From an uncultured Bacillota bacterium (GTDB taxonomy: Bacteria > Bacillota_I > Bacilli_A > Erysipelotrichales > Coprobacillaceae), in contig CASETM010000056.1 of assembly GCA_949290865.1 (NCBI GenBank), forward strand, positions 28,517 through 92,516: DNA of 64,000 nucleotides. The letters are read 5' to 3'. Made by a program: the position numbers and the translations under genes. This document shows, piece after piece, positions 1 through 7,494 of this stretch (within the stretch, counting starts at the first letter, position 1; each line of letters begins with the position of its first letter). Under the pieces are notes generated by a model. That model made no database searches. It saw only the letters and a program-made list of their open reading frames with translations, and was not told where the DNA came from.

Positions 1-114
1 ACAGTCTTTGACAATCTCACTTTTTAACATCATCCTGGCCTTTTTTTTCTTGTCAGAATATCTTTTTCTAATAGCATCTTCATCAATATTCACTTTAAAT
101 TTTGCATCAGCCAT
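1..114 (-). CDS. Phage minor capsid protein, N-terminal fragment (runs off window)
   Basis: The ATG at 114 opens a frame beginning MADAKFKVNIDEDAIRKRYS that runs off the left edge after 38 residues. The head-gene order (capsid, connector, minor capsid, small genes, then this) and the decayed homologue at 32753-33220 identify it. That remnant continues with a block typical of Firmicutes phage minor capsid proteins (YxxYQYYGxL..GPMTGKGAF). The preceding gene stops 2 bases upstream, so it is in the late structural operon. Function is inferred; only the N-terminus is visible. Confidence 0.6.
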   Translation of the reverse strand, partial: MADAKFKVNIDEDAIRKRYSDKKKKARMMLKSEIVKDC

Positions 115-115
115 A

Positions 116-502
116 CTATTTCGCAAACACCTCAATGAATACAGGATTGCCAGACATGTCTTTTTTTGCTTCATTAACTTTGGTAATCGTATATTCTTTG
201 CCATTAAAAATAATAATGTCATCATTTCTGAATGTAAAACATCCTGGTGATAAATCATTATTACGAGGTACATATAATGCCTTCTCATAAGACTGAACAG
301 CATCATAATCATGGAGATCAAAAACAACGACAATATTATCATCACTTTCTATGCCTCGCTGCTGCTGCTTGATTCCATATGAATCATTAACCTTGACATG
401 TTTAATTGACGTTTGAAGATATTCCTGAACAAAATTAATTTCCTTATACTTATTTTTAAGAATAATTGTATCTGGTCTTAAAAATCTTGGTGATCTTATC
501 AC
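116..502 (-). CDS. Putative head closure / head-tail adaptor protein
   Basis: This is a small late structural gene of 129 residues from a GTG start at 502. A longer in-frame ATG exists at 559, but GGAGGTGA at 507-514 is ideally spaced for the GTG, and a terminator-like hairpin lies between the two starts. Its position after the capsid and minor capsid genes fits a head-tail connector or head closure protein (inference). Sequence such as GKEYTITKVNEAKKDMSGNP looks like the beta-rich small adaptor proteins of siphophages. A broken copy is at 33222-33470. Confidence 0.5.
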   Translation of the reverse strand: MIRSPRFLRPDTIILKNKYKEINFVQEYLQTSIKHVKVNDSYGIKQQQRGIESDDNIVVVFDLHDYDAVQSYEKALYVPRNNDLSPGCFTFRNDDIIIFNGKEYTITKVNEAKKDMSGNPVFIEVFAK

Positions 503-516
503 AAACTCACCTCCAA

Positions 517-541
517 AAGAAAAAGACGATTGCTCGTCTTT
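517..541 (-). terminator. Intrinsic terminator-like hairpin inside the head operon
   Basis: Read on the minus strand, AAAGACGA-gcaa-TCGTCTTT is an 8-bp perfect stem followed by TTTTTC. It lies between the stop of the YjcQ-like gene and the GTG start of the next head gene, so it would trim transcription unless antitermination operates. It belongs to a set of similar short hairpins in this prophage. Confidence 0.6.
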
Positions 542-542
542 A

Positions 543-902
543 TTAAATAATTCCTGCAATATCAGTTGCTACTTCAACAGTTCTGCCTAACACTTTTGCT
601 ACTTTTTTCATCATTGTATTTTCATCCAGATATTCTATACCTTTTTGAGTTATCTTTAATGACTTGATAACAATCCTAGGGTATCTGTCATGGATATACC
701 TTACTTCTTTGATATCTCCATCAATGTATTTATCATTGAATAAATTTTTAACAATTTCATTAAAGTAATTTTCTGGAATATTTGGCAGATCTGCATTTTT
801 TAACAAATTATCAAGTTCAACATAGATATTGCCTTTTTTCATTTGTGAATAAAGATAATCTAATATCAAATACACAATTCTGAAATAATCATCTTTTGAC
901 AT
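543..902 (-). CDS. YjcQ-family protein (winged-helix-like)
   Basis: The 119-residue protein begins MSKDDYFRIVYLILDYLYSQ and ends with a region LKITQKGIEYLDENTMMKKV. This is the pattern I associate with the YjcQ family, small winged-helix-like proteins common in Firmicutes prophages. The role is unknown; it may be regulatory. It sits inside the head module between a 69-aa gene and the adaptor gene. A deleted copy of it remains at about 33480-33580. Confidence 0.6.
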   Translation of the reverse strand: MSKDDYFRIVYLILDYLYSQMKKGNIYVELDNLLKNADLPNIPENYFNEIVKNLFNDKYIDGDIKEVRYIHDRYPRIVIKSLKITQKGIEYLDENTMMKKVAKVLGRTVEVATDIAGII

Positions 903-905
903 AGG

Positions 906-1115
906 TTATTCTTCACCTTTTTCTTTTATTCCATGTTTTTTTGCAATTTCACTTACTTGCTCTTTTGTTAATATTTCGGGTTTTCTGTCACCAATATCAA
1001 AACCACAATCGGACATTCTAGCAAGAAATTTATCATGATCTGACAATTCTTTATATCTCAAATTTTGAACATTTCTAGGTAACATCATAAATTCTTTGAA
1101 TGTTAATTTAGACAT
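906..1115 (-). CDS. Small conserved phage head-module protein
   Basis: This 69-residue protein starts at the ATG at 1115 (GGAGG at 7-bp spacing; a TTG one codon upstream is less likely). The ATG overlaps the TGA of the minor capsid gene, so it is translationally coupled. It has the pattern LTFKEFMMLPRNVQNLRYKELSDHDKF. An intact relative at 33607-33825 shares RYKELSxHDxFLxR, so the family is conserved in this position. The function is unknown; it may be a packaged or assembly factor. Confidence 0.6.
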   Translation of the reverse strand: MSKLTFKEFMMLPRNVQNLRYKELSDHDKFLARMSDCGFDIGDRKPEILTKEQVSEIAKKHGIKEKGEE

Positions 1116-2665
1116 CAAATTTCCTCCATTTCAATATGTATTACACCTTTATCGTCAAATATATTAACAACTTTAAATTGGCTATTTCTAGGATATAATA
1201 CTTCTCTTTCTTCTGGATTATATTTTATCATGTCTTTTCCGTTATTGCTATACCAGCATAACTGTACTTGAGCTTCTTTGTTATATACTGAACCTGCTGT
1301 AGAAGATGTAAAAGCACTATATGTTATTGTGCTCCCTTCTGAATGCTGTTTTAAATAACTATCAATATCTGTAGCAGACAACCAAACCGAACGTGATACT
1401 TCACCTTGATATGTCGGGAGTTTATCAAGTGCCTTATCAAGATTTTTAACTATTTCTTCTTGACCAGGACTTAATGAAAGACCTCTTCTCAACGCATCAT
1501 TAATCAGATAGCTTTCTCCACCAACATAGCTGTAAATAGCTGATTTCTCACTTTCTGATAAGACAGATATTGAATATCCTCTTTCTTTTGAATACTGACG
1601 TGCAAGTTCAGGATGTGCTTTCATAAATGCTGACTGTCTGTCACGCCACTCTTTTAGTTTGGCTGCTTCTTTAGAGTTATCAATTCCTGAAGATTTCATT
1701 ATCTGATTTCTTCGATCCCATTCTCTGATCATTCTTTCGTTATATCTCTGTTCCTGAGTAAGATCATACCTTTCTTCATTTTCTTTGAGATTATATCTTT
1801 CAAATGGGTTTGAACTGATACCAGGGAAATAAGGAAACCACGAATGTCTGCAGTTCCATCCACCTAAGCCTTCACCAGATCCATATTTTGTTGTTTCCTC
1901 AAAATTGGCATAACCTTCAACTTCTTCTTTTCTCCAGTAAATACCACCTTGCCATAAGGCATGTTCAGGTCTGGCACCCATATGAGCTGTAACGATGACC
2001 AGATTCCCACCTAATGCCTCAAAATTTTTATCCTGACATTTACACGCTGTCTGATTGATTGCTGTTCTTACCGCATTTCTGATTGCTCCATCCAGCTTTC
2101 TTTTGGCTCCGCTTCTATATTCGATAATTCCCAATCCTTTTTTGGCCAGCTTTTTTATTTCATTTTCTATGGCACGTTCATAGGAAAAAGCCCCGGACTG
2201 AACAGCAAGATACGCACTGTTAGAAGCGTTAATAAAAAGTTTCTGGGACTGCAGAGCAGTCGTACCACATATATTGCCAAGTTCATTATTAAGTGCCTTA
2301 ATTCCATCATTAATAATGTCTTTTAATGTTCCTCTATCATACGAAAACGAAGAAATAATACCACTTTCAAACGCTTCTTTGAAAACAGCATTATCATTTT
2401 CTACGGAAAGATATGATGAATCAGACAGTATCTTATCTGCTTCTTCCTGACTGAGGGAAAGCAGCTTTGCTATTTTTTTTGATATTTCCTGCTGATCCTG
2501 GCCCAATGCCATCAGAATATTTTTCTGATATTCAGCGGAACTTGAAATCGAATAATTATTCTTCTTTATTCTCCTGGCAATATCTTTCAATATCTCGGTT
2601 TCCAGATCATAGTAGGATTTTTCTAGTTCAAGCGTGATTTCTGCCAGATATTCTGGTTCGAGCAC
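1115..2665 (-). CDS. Phage minor capsid protein with C-terminal ADP-ribosyltransferase domain
   Basis: The protein has 516 residues from a GTG start that overlaps the TAG of the upstream gene. Residues 1-300 resemble phage minor capsid protein 2, including a motif around GWNCRHSWFPYFPG (269-282). Residues 415-516 carry the R-S-E signature of arginine-type ADP-ribosyltransferases: R425 in VSRSVWLS, the FTSST motif (452-456), and the E-x-E pair E486/E488 in EEREVLYP. The domain is probably injected or displayed with the virion to modify host protein, as in other phages (inference). It lies downstream of the capsid gene rather than before the scaffold. A broken copy of its 3' part is at 33826-34258. 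Confidence 0.8.
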   Translation of the reverse strand: MLEPEYLAEITLELEKSYYDLETEILKDIARRIKKNNYSISSSAEYQKNILMALGQDQQEISKKIAKLLSLSQEEADKILSDSSYLSVENDNAVFKEAFESGIISSFSYDRGTLKDIINDGIKALNNELGNICGTTALQSQKLFINASNSAYLAVQSGAFSYERAIENEIKKLAKKGLGIIEYRSGAKRKLDGAIRNAVRTAINQTACKCQDKNFEALGGNLVIVTAHMGARPEHALWQGGIYWRKEEVEGYANFEETTKYGSGEGLGGWNCRHSWFPYFPGISSNPFERYNLKENEERYDLTQEQRYNERMIREWDRRNQIMKSSGIDNSKEAAKLKEWRDRQSAFMKAHPELARQYSKERGYSISVLSESEKSAIYSYVGGESYLINDALRRGLSLSPGQEEIVKNLDKALDKLPTYQGEVSRSVWLSATDIDSYLKQHSEGSTITYSAFTSSTAGSVYNKEAQVQLCWYSNNGKDMIKYNPEEREVLYPRNSQFKVVNIFDDKGVIHIEMEEI

Positions 2666-3081
2666 TATTTGATCTTCCTTTTCATGAAACCGTTCATTCG
2701 CAGTTCCTTTTTGATCATATTTGCTACCATAACAGAAAAAGGAGCTCCGTTAAAATAAATAAATCGCTCCTTCATTCTGTTTTCATCAAATGAATATTCA
2801 AATCCTTCAGTTTTCACACTTTTTATATCAAAATCAGACGGCTCAAAAGACTGGATAACCGTCACTCCTCCCAGTGATTTAAAAAAATCAACAAGACAGC
2901 AAACAGCATCTTTTAGATCGACACCATAGTCATTGATGGTTTTCTTTAGATCCCATGCAGCAATATACTGTTCCATATACAGCTGTACTGTCATAGATGC
3001 ATGCTTTTCTAATGTTTCAAATTCGTTTTGATCCAATGATCCTTTAAACTGTTCATGATAATATTCATATTCAACATACAT
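2665..3081 (-). CDS. Putative phage head-tail connector protein
   Basis: The 138-residue protein lies directly after the major capsid gene. It has an alpha-helical N-terminus (FETLEKHASMTVQLYME, DLKKTINDYGVDLKDAV) and a short basic tail. Position and size match the gp15/gp6-type connectors that follow capsid genes in SPP1-like phages. No motif settles this, so the call rests on context. It overlaps the next gene by 1 base. Confidence 0.5.
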   Translation of the reverse strand: MYVEYEYYHEQFKGSLDQNEFETLEKHASMTVQLYMEQYIAAWDLKKTINDYGVDLKDAVCCLVDFFKSLGGVTVIQSFEPSDFDIKSVKTEGFEYSFDENRMKERFIYFNGAPFSVMVANMIKKELRMNGFMKRKIK

Positions 3082-3096
3082 AAACGGCTACCATCA

Positions 3097-3975
3097 TTAA
3101 TCTCCGCCAGATAATACCTTATTGGTTTTTACAGCAACTGCATCAGCTGTTGTAACTCTATATCCAGTATTGATTTCAATCTGTGCCAATGAACCAACAA
3201 AATTTTCACTGTCTACGATTCTCATTTCTTCCAGATTGTCTACAATCGAAAAGAATCTGTGATCATACATAATCAAATCTACACCAGTAAGATCAACTGT
3301 CTGCAATGTACCGGCATGATCATAGTATTTAGCTGCAGCATTTTCTGTTGCGTTAGCCTCATACCATTTCATTCCCAGCCAGTAACCTACCTGCCCAGTA
3401 GCGATGATTTCATCATTTTTTGCTGGAGTAAACTGATCACCAGCAGCTTCCAGCATGGCAGTAAATGCATCAACAGATGCAAAAACGATATCAGCCTTTA
3501 CTTTTTTCTTTCTCAGCTGTTTTCTCATGTCAAGAACAGTAGATTTGATATTTGATTTTGAAACCGCTGTCTGTGTACTTAAAGCAACACCTTCATGGGC
3601 AAGACATGCTAATCCTGCTGCCTGATACCCTTCTTTAACATCGTTAATAGCAGTTGAAAATGTTGTATCAGCCAATGGATATGAAACTGCATTAGCCTGA
3701 ACTTTATAAATTTTCTTTGATTTTCTGAATGAGTTGTTCAGTCTTAAATCAATCAGTTCATTTTCAGCATTAGTATGACTGAAATCACCTGCTGGTGTAG
3801 TAGGATCAGTAGCTCCATCTGATTTCTGCTTATATACTTTTACCAGCCCGCTGTTAGCATCTCCCTGAAAATCAGGATTATAGGTAATTCCAGGTTCTAA
3901 CACATTGTCTGAATATAAATTTGGTTCGACCAGCGAACTGTATCTTTCATCAACGTTTAAGTTTCCATATTGCAT
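3097..3975 (-). CDS. Phage major capsid protein
   Basis: The 292-residue protein follows the DUF4355 scaffold at 16-bp spacing. The sequence (AVSYPLADTTFSTAINDVKEG, DLIMYDHRFFSIVDNLEEMR, GSLAQIEINTGYRVTTADA) has the features of HK97-fold capsid proteins of Firmicutes siphophages. It has no N-terminal delta domain, which agrees with the separate scaffold gene. Confidence 0.8.
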   Translation of the reverse strand: MQYGNLNVDERYSSLVEPNLYSDNVLEPGITYNPDFQGDANSGLVKVYKQKSDGATDPTTPAGDFSHTNAENELIDLRLNNSFRKSKKIYKVQANAVSYPLADTTFSTAINDVKEGYQAAGLACLAHEGVALSTQTAVSKSNIKSTVLDMRKQLRKKKVKADIVFASVDAFTAMLEAAGDQFTPAKNDEIIATGQVGYWLGMKWYEANATENAAAKYYDHAGTLQTVDLTGVDLIMYDHRFFSIVDNLEEMRIVDSENFVGSLAQIEINTGYRVTTADAVAVKTNKVLSGGD

Positions 3976-3990
3976 AGATTTTTTCTCCTT

Positions 3991-4638
3991 TTATCCTTTA
4001 AAATATTTGTTTTTACCGTATTTTCGTCTACGATATTCTTCTTCATCTGTTGTTTCATGAAGATTTCCTTGATATCCATTATTCCCTGCAGTGATGATTA
4101 TCTTTTTTCCTTGCTTGAATTCTGGAAAAGCTTTTAACTGCGTTTCAAATTCTTTTTTTATTTCAGAACTGTCTACTTTGTCATCATTAAGAAAATGAGA
4201 AGTATCACTTAATCGATACAGCGCATCAAAACGATCATCTCTTACTCCCAGTTCTTTAGCTACTTTCTTCGCTTCATTTTTTAAGATACGATCAGCTTCA
4301 GCTTTTTTATAGCTTAGGTTTTCATCAATGATTTTTTGGATTCTTTCCTGTTCATCCTTTGTTTTCTGTTCCTTATTTGCCCTGTATGATTTAACAGCTT
4401 CTTCTATTTCTTCCTTTGATAGTCCCTTATCTTTCAGATAACCTTTTAGAGTACTGTTTTCTGTGCTTTTGATTCTTTTTTCTATGGTTTCCGCAAGTTT
4501 ATCATAATCTATTTCAGTACCTGCAGATTCTCCTCCAGATGGATTAGGATCAGTATTACCTGAATCTCCTCCACCTTCTCCTGGTTCAGCAAACAGCTGC
4601 AGATTTAACGGGTATCCTAAAAACATTTTTCTATTCAT
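3991..4638 (-). CDS. Phage scaffolding protein (DUF4355)
   Basis: This 215-residue protein is acidic and charged, and begins MNRKMFLGYPLNLQLFAEPG, the usual start of DUF4355 scaffolds. A low-complexity Gly/Ser/Asp linker (21-42) is followed by a long Lys/Glu-rich coiled coil (45-140) and a C-terminal capsid-binding segment. It should direct prohead assembly and then leave. A strong AGGAGG precedes the ATG, next to one copy of the 21-bp direct repeat at 4653-4737. Confidence 0.8.
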   Translation of the reverse strand: MNRKMFLGYPLNLQLFAEPGEGGGDSGNTDPNPSGGESAGTEIDYDKLAETIEKRIKSTENSTLKGYLKDKGLSKEEIEEAVKSYRANKEQKTKDEQERIQKIIDENLSYKKAEADRILKNEAKKVAKELGVRDDRFDALYRLSDTSHFLNDDKVDSSEIKKEFETQLKAFPEFKQGKKIIITAGNNGYQGNLHETTDEEEYRRRKYGKNKYFKG

Positions 4639-4652
4639 TTTCTATTCCTCCT

Positions 4653-4737
4653 GTTTTTTACGTGTGTCTCACGGTTTTCAAGTTTAAAGTGTAGCTTCAC
4701 TATTTTTATCAAGCCAGTTTTTTACGTGTGTCTCACG
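4653..4737. repeat. 21-bp direct repeat pair upstream of scaffold gene
   Basis: Perfect copies of gttttttacgtgtgtctcacg lie at 4653-4673 and 4717-4737, 64 bp apart. Each contains CGTG-n5-CACG dyad symmetry. The left copy abuts the scaffold ribosome site. They could be protein-binding sites or the footprint of a small insertion or duplication between the 72-aa gene and the scaffold. They are too far apart and too few for a CRISPR. Confidence 0.6.
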
Positions 4738-4782
4738 ATTGCGATATATTCTTTTAATGTCATAAAAACGATTGGACAAAAT

Positions 4783-4803
4783 AAAAACGACTACCATAGT
4801 CGC
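4783..4803 (-). terminator. Intrinsic terminator after the 72-aa Cys protein gene
   Basis: On the minus strand GCGACTA-tgg-TAGTCG is followed by TTTTTATTTTG. It starts right at the stop codon of the 4803-5021 gene and separates it from the scaffold and capsid genes. Confidence 0.65.
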
Positions 4804-5021
4804 TATTCTCTGTATCTTCTTTTGTTTCTTTCTAATACCTTGCTTTTATCTTTGGGTTTTGGCGGCGGCATGTAGCAATCATATTTTTCATGCCTGATTC
4901 TACCGCAGATCATGCACATGTAGCCTATTTTCTTTACAATACAATGTCTTTTTGAATCATAGTACTGTTGTGTATCATATTCAAATTCCTGATGAAAATG
5001 TGGTCTTAATCCTTGTGACAT
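4803..5021 (-). CDS. Small Cys/His-rich phage protein (zinc-binding candidate)
   Basis: The 72-residue protein has MCMICGRIRHEKYDCYMPPP, a CxxC plus Cys arrangement that could bind zinc, and a very basic C-terminus (KPKDKSKVLERNKRRYRE). The ribosome site AAAGGAGC is well placed. It is bounded by terminator hairpins on both sides, so it behaves as a separate unit between portal and scaffold. Function unknown; nucleic-acid binding is possible. Confidence 0.55.
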   Translation of the reverse strand: MSQGLRPHFHQEFEYDTQQYYDSKRHCIVKKIGYMCMICGRIRHEKYDCYMPPPKPKDKSKVLERNKRRYRE

Positions 5022-5042
5022 AATTAGCTCCTTTCTTCCAAA

Positions 5043-5065
5043 ATAAAAACCGACTATTCGTCGGC
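5043..5065 (-). terminator. Intrinsic terminator overlapping the retropepsin-like gene stop
   Basis: On the minus strand CCGAC-gaata-GTCGG is followed by TTTTTATTTTG. The TAG stop of the 5054-5584 gene falls in the loop. Confidence 0.65.
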
Positions 5066-5584
5066 TTTAAAATACTTAAAATCAATTTTTGTTTTTCCAT
5101 TTTCATTTTTAATTATTAAATTTCCTTTAGAAATAATATCCATTCCAATAATAAAATCCGCATCATGATTTCTAAACGGCAAGCCCATTACCTTTACAGT
5201 TTTTATACAATCTTCAGAAGTCAAATATACATCTATTAAATAATAACAACAATCTGATTTACCTGTGCTGGTAATAACTGTTCCATTATCTATAGGACTT
5301 AACTGCATCTTTTCAATATATTCATTAGAAATCGCTGAAATAACGGCGCCTGTATCCCACACTGCGTTTTTTACTCTAAAAATTTGTTTTCTATTATTGC
5401 ATGGACATACATCTATCTCAGTAATTAATCTATTAACAACGTTGTCATATTCAACTGTCATAGTCCTGTCGCAGAAACTTTGAAAACCTCTAATTTCGTC
5501 ATTAGAAGTTTCATTTTGGTTAGAGATATCAACCAATCCCAAGTAAAAAGTATTTTTCCTTTTCATATCGTCAATCATTTTCAT
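5054..5584 (-). CDS. Retropepsin-like aspartyl protease
   Basis: The protein has 176 residues from ATG 5584 (GAAGGG at 6-bp spacing; a TTG one codon upstream is less likely). The catalytic triad VWDTGAVISAIS sits mid-protein. The second hallmark, FIIGMDIISKGNLII, lies near the C-terminus, as in single-domain dimeric retropepsins. A Cys pair (CPCNN) precedes the triad. It lies between portal and scaffold, where many phages keep the prohead protease, yet has its own terminator like a cargo gene. It could be a maturation protease or an unrelated accessory protein. The family call is firm; the role is open. Confidence 0.8.
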   Translation of the reverse strand: MKMIDDMKRKNTFYLGLVDISNQNETSNDEIRGFQSFCDRTMTVEYDNVVNRLITEIDVCPCNNRKQIFRVKNAVWDTGAVISAISNEYIEKMQLSPIDNGTVITSTGKSDCCYYLIDVYLTSEDCIKTVKVMGLPFRNHDADFIIGMDIISKGNLIIKNENGKTKIDFKYFKADE

Positions 5585-5631
5585 CAAAACCCTTCTTTAA
5601 TCACTGATACACTATAACATGATAATCGTCT

Positions 5632-5931
5632 CTAGCCATATAATTCAAGTTCCTTTCTTAAGTCGTCATTATATATTTCAACAATTTCCCATCTTCCACC
5701 TTCATATTCATAATCATAAGCTGCTTTAGGACGAGCCGTAGGATAAAGATAGTCTTCCTCACTGTCATCAACAATGCGGAGCATTCCGTTATCAACACCA
5801 ACACAATCATACACCTGATTGTTAGTTAAACCATCAACACCAAATGATTTACCAATATATCTAAGTTTTCCATACAGTTCCATTTTTATTTCTTTATCAA
5901 GTTCGCTTTGATAGACCATTACAGTTTTCAT
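5632..5931 (-). CDS. Phage protein of unknown function, SH3-like barrel possible
   Basis: The 99-residue protein contains LRYIGKSFGVDGLTNNQVYDC and later EGGRWEIVEIYNDDLRKEL, a beta-rich layout seen in small phage proteins with an N-terminal recognition strand and a GxW-I-V end. The ribosome site is weak (AAGGA, 11 bp). It lies between portal and protease genes. I do not recognise a function. Confidence 0.5.
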   Translation of the reverse strand: MKTVMVYQSELDKEIKMELYGKLRYIGKSFGVDGLTNNQVYDCVGVDNGMLRIVDDSEEDYLYPTARPKAAYDYEYEGGRWEIVEIYNDDLRKELELYG

Positions 5932-5943
5932 GTTAATCTTTAT

Positions 5944-6118
5944 CCTTCATTAATTTCACCTTTGGCTCATATTGTTGCTTATCATGTTCATACCAACTAC
6001 CATTATTATACTTCAAATTCTGAAACTTATCGAATGTTTACTTTTTGCTGGATACAGTTACTTAAAAATTGCTCTTGCTGAAGCTTCAGACTGTGAACTA
6101 CTTGCACTACAATTGATC
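5944..6118 (-). other. Non-coding or decayed stretch after the portal gene
   Basis: The 175 bases hold no intact frame. Past the portal stop, the same frame stays open 19 codons (KINCSASSSQSEASARAIFK). A second short frame ends FQNLKYNNGSWYEHDKQQYE with a stop near 5940. The latter resembles the C-terminal tail of head-associated phage proteins, so this may be the residue of a deleted head morphogenesis gene, which is missing from its usual place after the portal. Confidence 0.3.
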
Positions 6119-6120
6119 TT

Positions 6121-7491
6121 TTAAAAATCTATTCCATTTTGATTGTCTGCAGTTTCTGCTTTTGCCTGTTCTTCAGTTAATCCCTGCCACTTCATTTTAT
6201 ATTTCCATGCTGGCAGCAATCCATTGATAACTTCCTGCATGTCCTGCATTTTTTCTTTTTCAGCATCAATGATGATTGAATCATCCCATTTGAAACTCAT
6301 ATCATAAACTCCTGGAATTGTAAGAGAATACATATCAGATATATCATCTAGAGTCGAAATAAGCTGTTCCAATGCATTCTGCAAAGATTTCTGTATATCT
6401 GAAACAAGCTGATATGAGCGCTGCTTAGAAGACTTGATTTCTTCTGCGGTTTTATCAACATTGTTAGGATCACTGATCGTCCCATATGCAAGATTACATT
6501 TATACTCTATTCTTTTCAGAATTTTATCTAATCCATTAAAAAATGACTGATCTCTTATTTCTGGACTGTAGTACTGAAAAATTCCTTTTTCACCATTCAT
6601 GCTTTCAGATGCATACATTCTGAAAAGTCTTTCTTTTCCTTTTGGTAACATCTTGTTACCGTAAATATCCTCTTCAATATAGCTGTCATCTACATCAATT
6701 GCCGTTTCCTTGCTTTCATACTCCCAGTCAATCCTTGATACATGTATATCAGCTCTTTCAATTTCATCGATTCCTCTTGCAAACACAGAAACTCCGAGCG
6801 GGCTGTTTCTATCTATATTGTTGGCAATCGGGATCTTGAAATATGAAAAAAGCGGCCTTTCTAAACCTTCTATATGAATATTTGGTTCAATATCCTTCCA
6901 TTCTTCTACATCCTTTAATGATATTTCTGTTCCAATATCACAGATCATGCCGTCATAAAGTCTCGTATTTTTTGATACAAACGCTCTATTCTGAATCGAA
7001 TAGTCATTCGGTTTGAAATCATGTATTTCCAACCTGGTATAGACCCTGTCTTTTTTGAAAACAAACGATGGAAATATGATTCCTGTAATGTTACGATTCC
7101 CATCATATCTGAAAGGATAGATTTCATCCTGAAAAACATAATCGATTATAATCTTATCATTTGACAGATATGGTTTGAAAACCATCCCACCATATGCACA
7201 TGCCATTTCTACAATATTTTTCTCATCATTTCTGAACTGATCAAGTTGACTGTCTATGTAATCTGCTCTCACTGATCCAGTAACTTTTATTTCATTTTCA
7301 AGTGTTACAAGTCGAGCAACCTCACTTGCTATTGTGGAAGAGATATTCAAAGATTTGACATCCTTATTCAGCCAGTCAGACGTATTAAGGTAGGCTTTTG
7401 CCCATTTCCTTATTTCATCTTTCATACGTGGAGAAATAAGATTTTTAAGACCTGTCACCTTATTAATGCTTGTAAATCCATCATCTTTCAT
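6121..7491 (-). CDS. Phage portal protein (SPP1 gp6-like)
   Basis: At 456 residues this is the normal size for SPP1-type portals. It directly follows the large terminase (3-base gap). Family features are the N-terminal ISPRMKDEIRKWAKAYLNTS, PLFSYFKIPIANNIDRNSPLG in the middle, and the stem/crown helices DKTAEEIKSSKQRSYQLVSD and LISTLDDISDMY. It forms the dodecameric vertex ring through which DNA enters and leaves. The ATG is preceded by GGGGTGAT at long spacing, suggesting coupling to terL. Confidence 0.88.
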   Translation of the reverse strand: MKDDGFTSINKVTGLKNLISPRMKDEIRKWAKAYLNTSDWLNKDVKSLNISSTIASEVARLVTLENEIKVTGSVRADYIDSQLDQFRNDEKNIVEMACAYGGMVFKPYLSNDKIIIDYVFQDEIYPFRYDGNRNITGIIFPSFVFKKDRVYTRLEIHDFKPNDYSIQNRAFVSKNTRLYDGMICDIGTEISLKDVEEWKDIEPNIHIEGLERPLFSYFKIPIANNIDRNSPLGVSVFARGIDEIERADIHVSRIDWEYESKETAIDVDDSYIEEDIYGNKMLPKGKERLFRMYASESMNGEKGIFQYYSPEIRDQSFFNGLDKILKRIEYKCNLAYGTISDPNNVDKTAEEIKSSKQRSYQLVSDIQKSLQNALEQLISTLDDISDMYSLTIPGVYDMSFKWDDSIIIDAEKEKMQDMQEVINGLLPAWKYKMKWQGLTEEQAKAETADNQNGIDF

Positions 7492-7494
7492 TTT

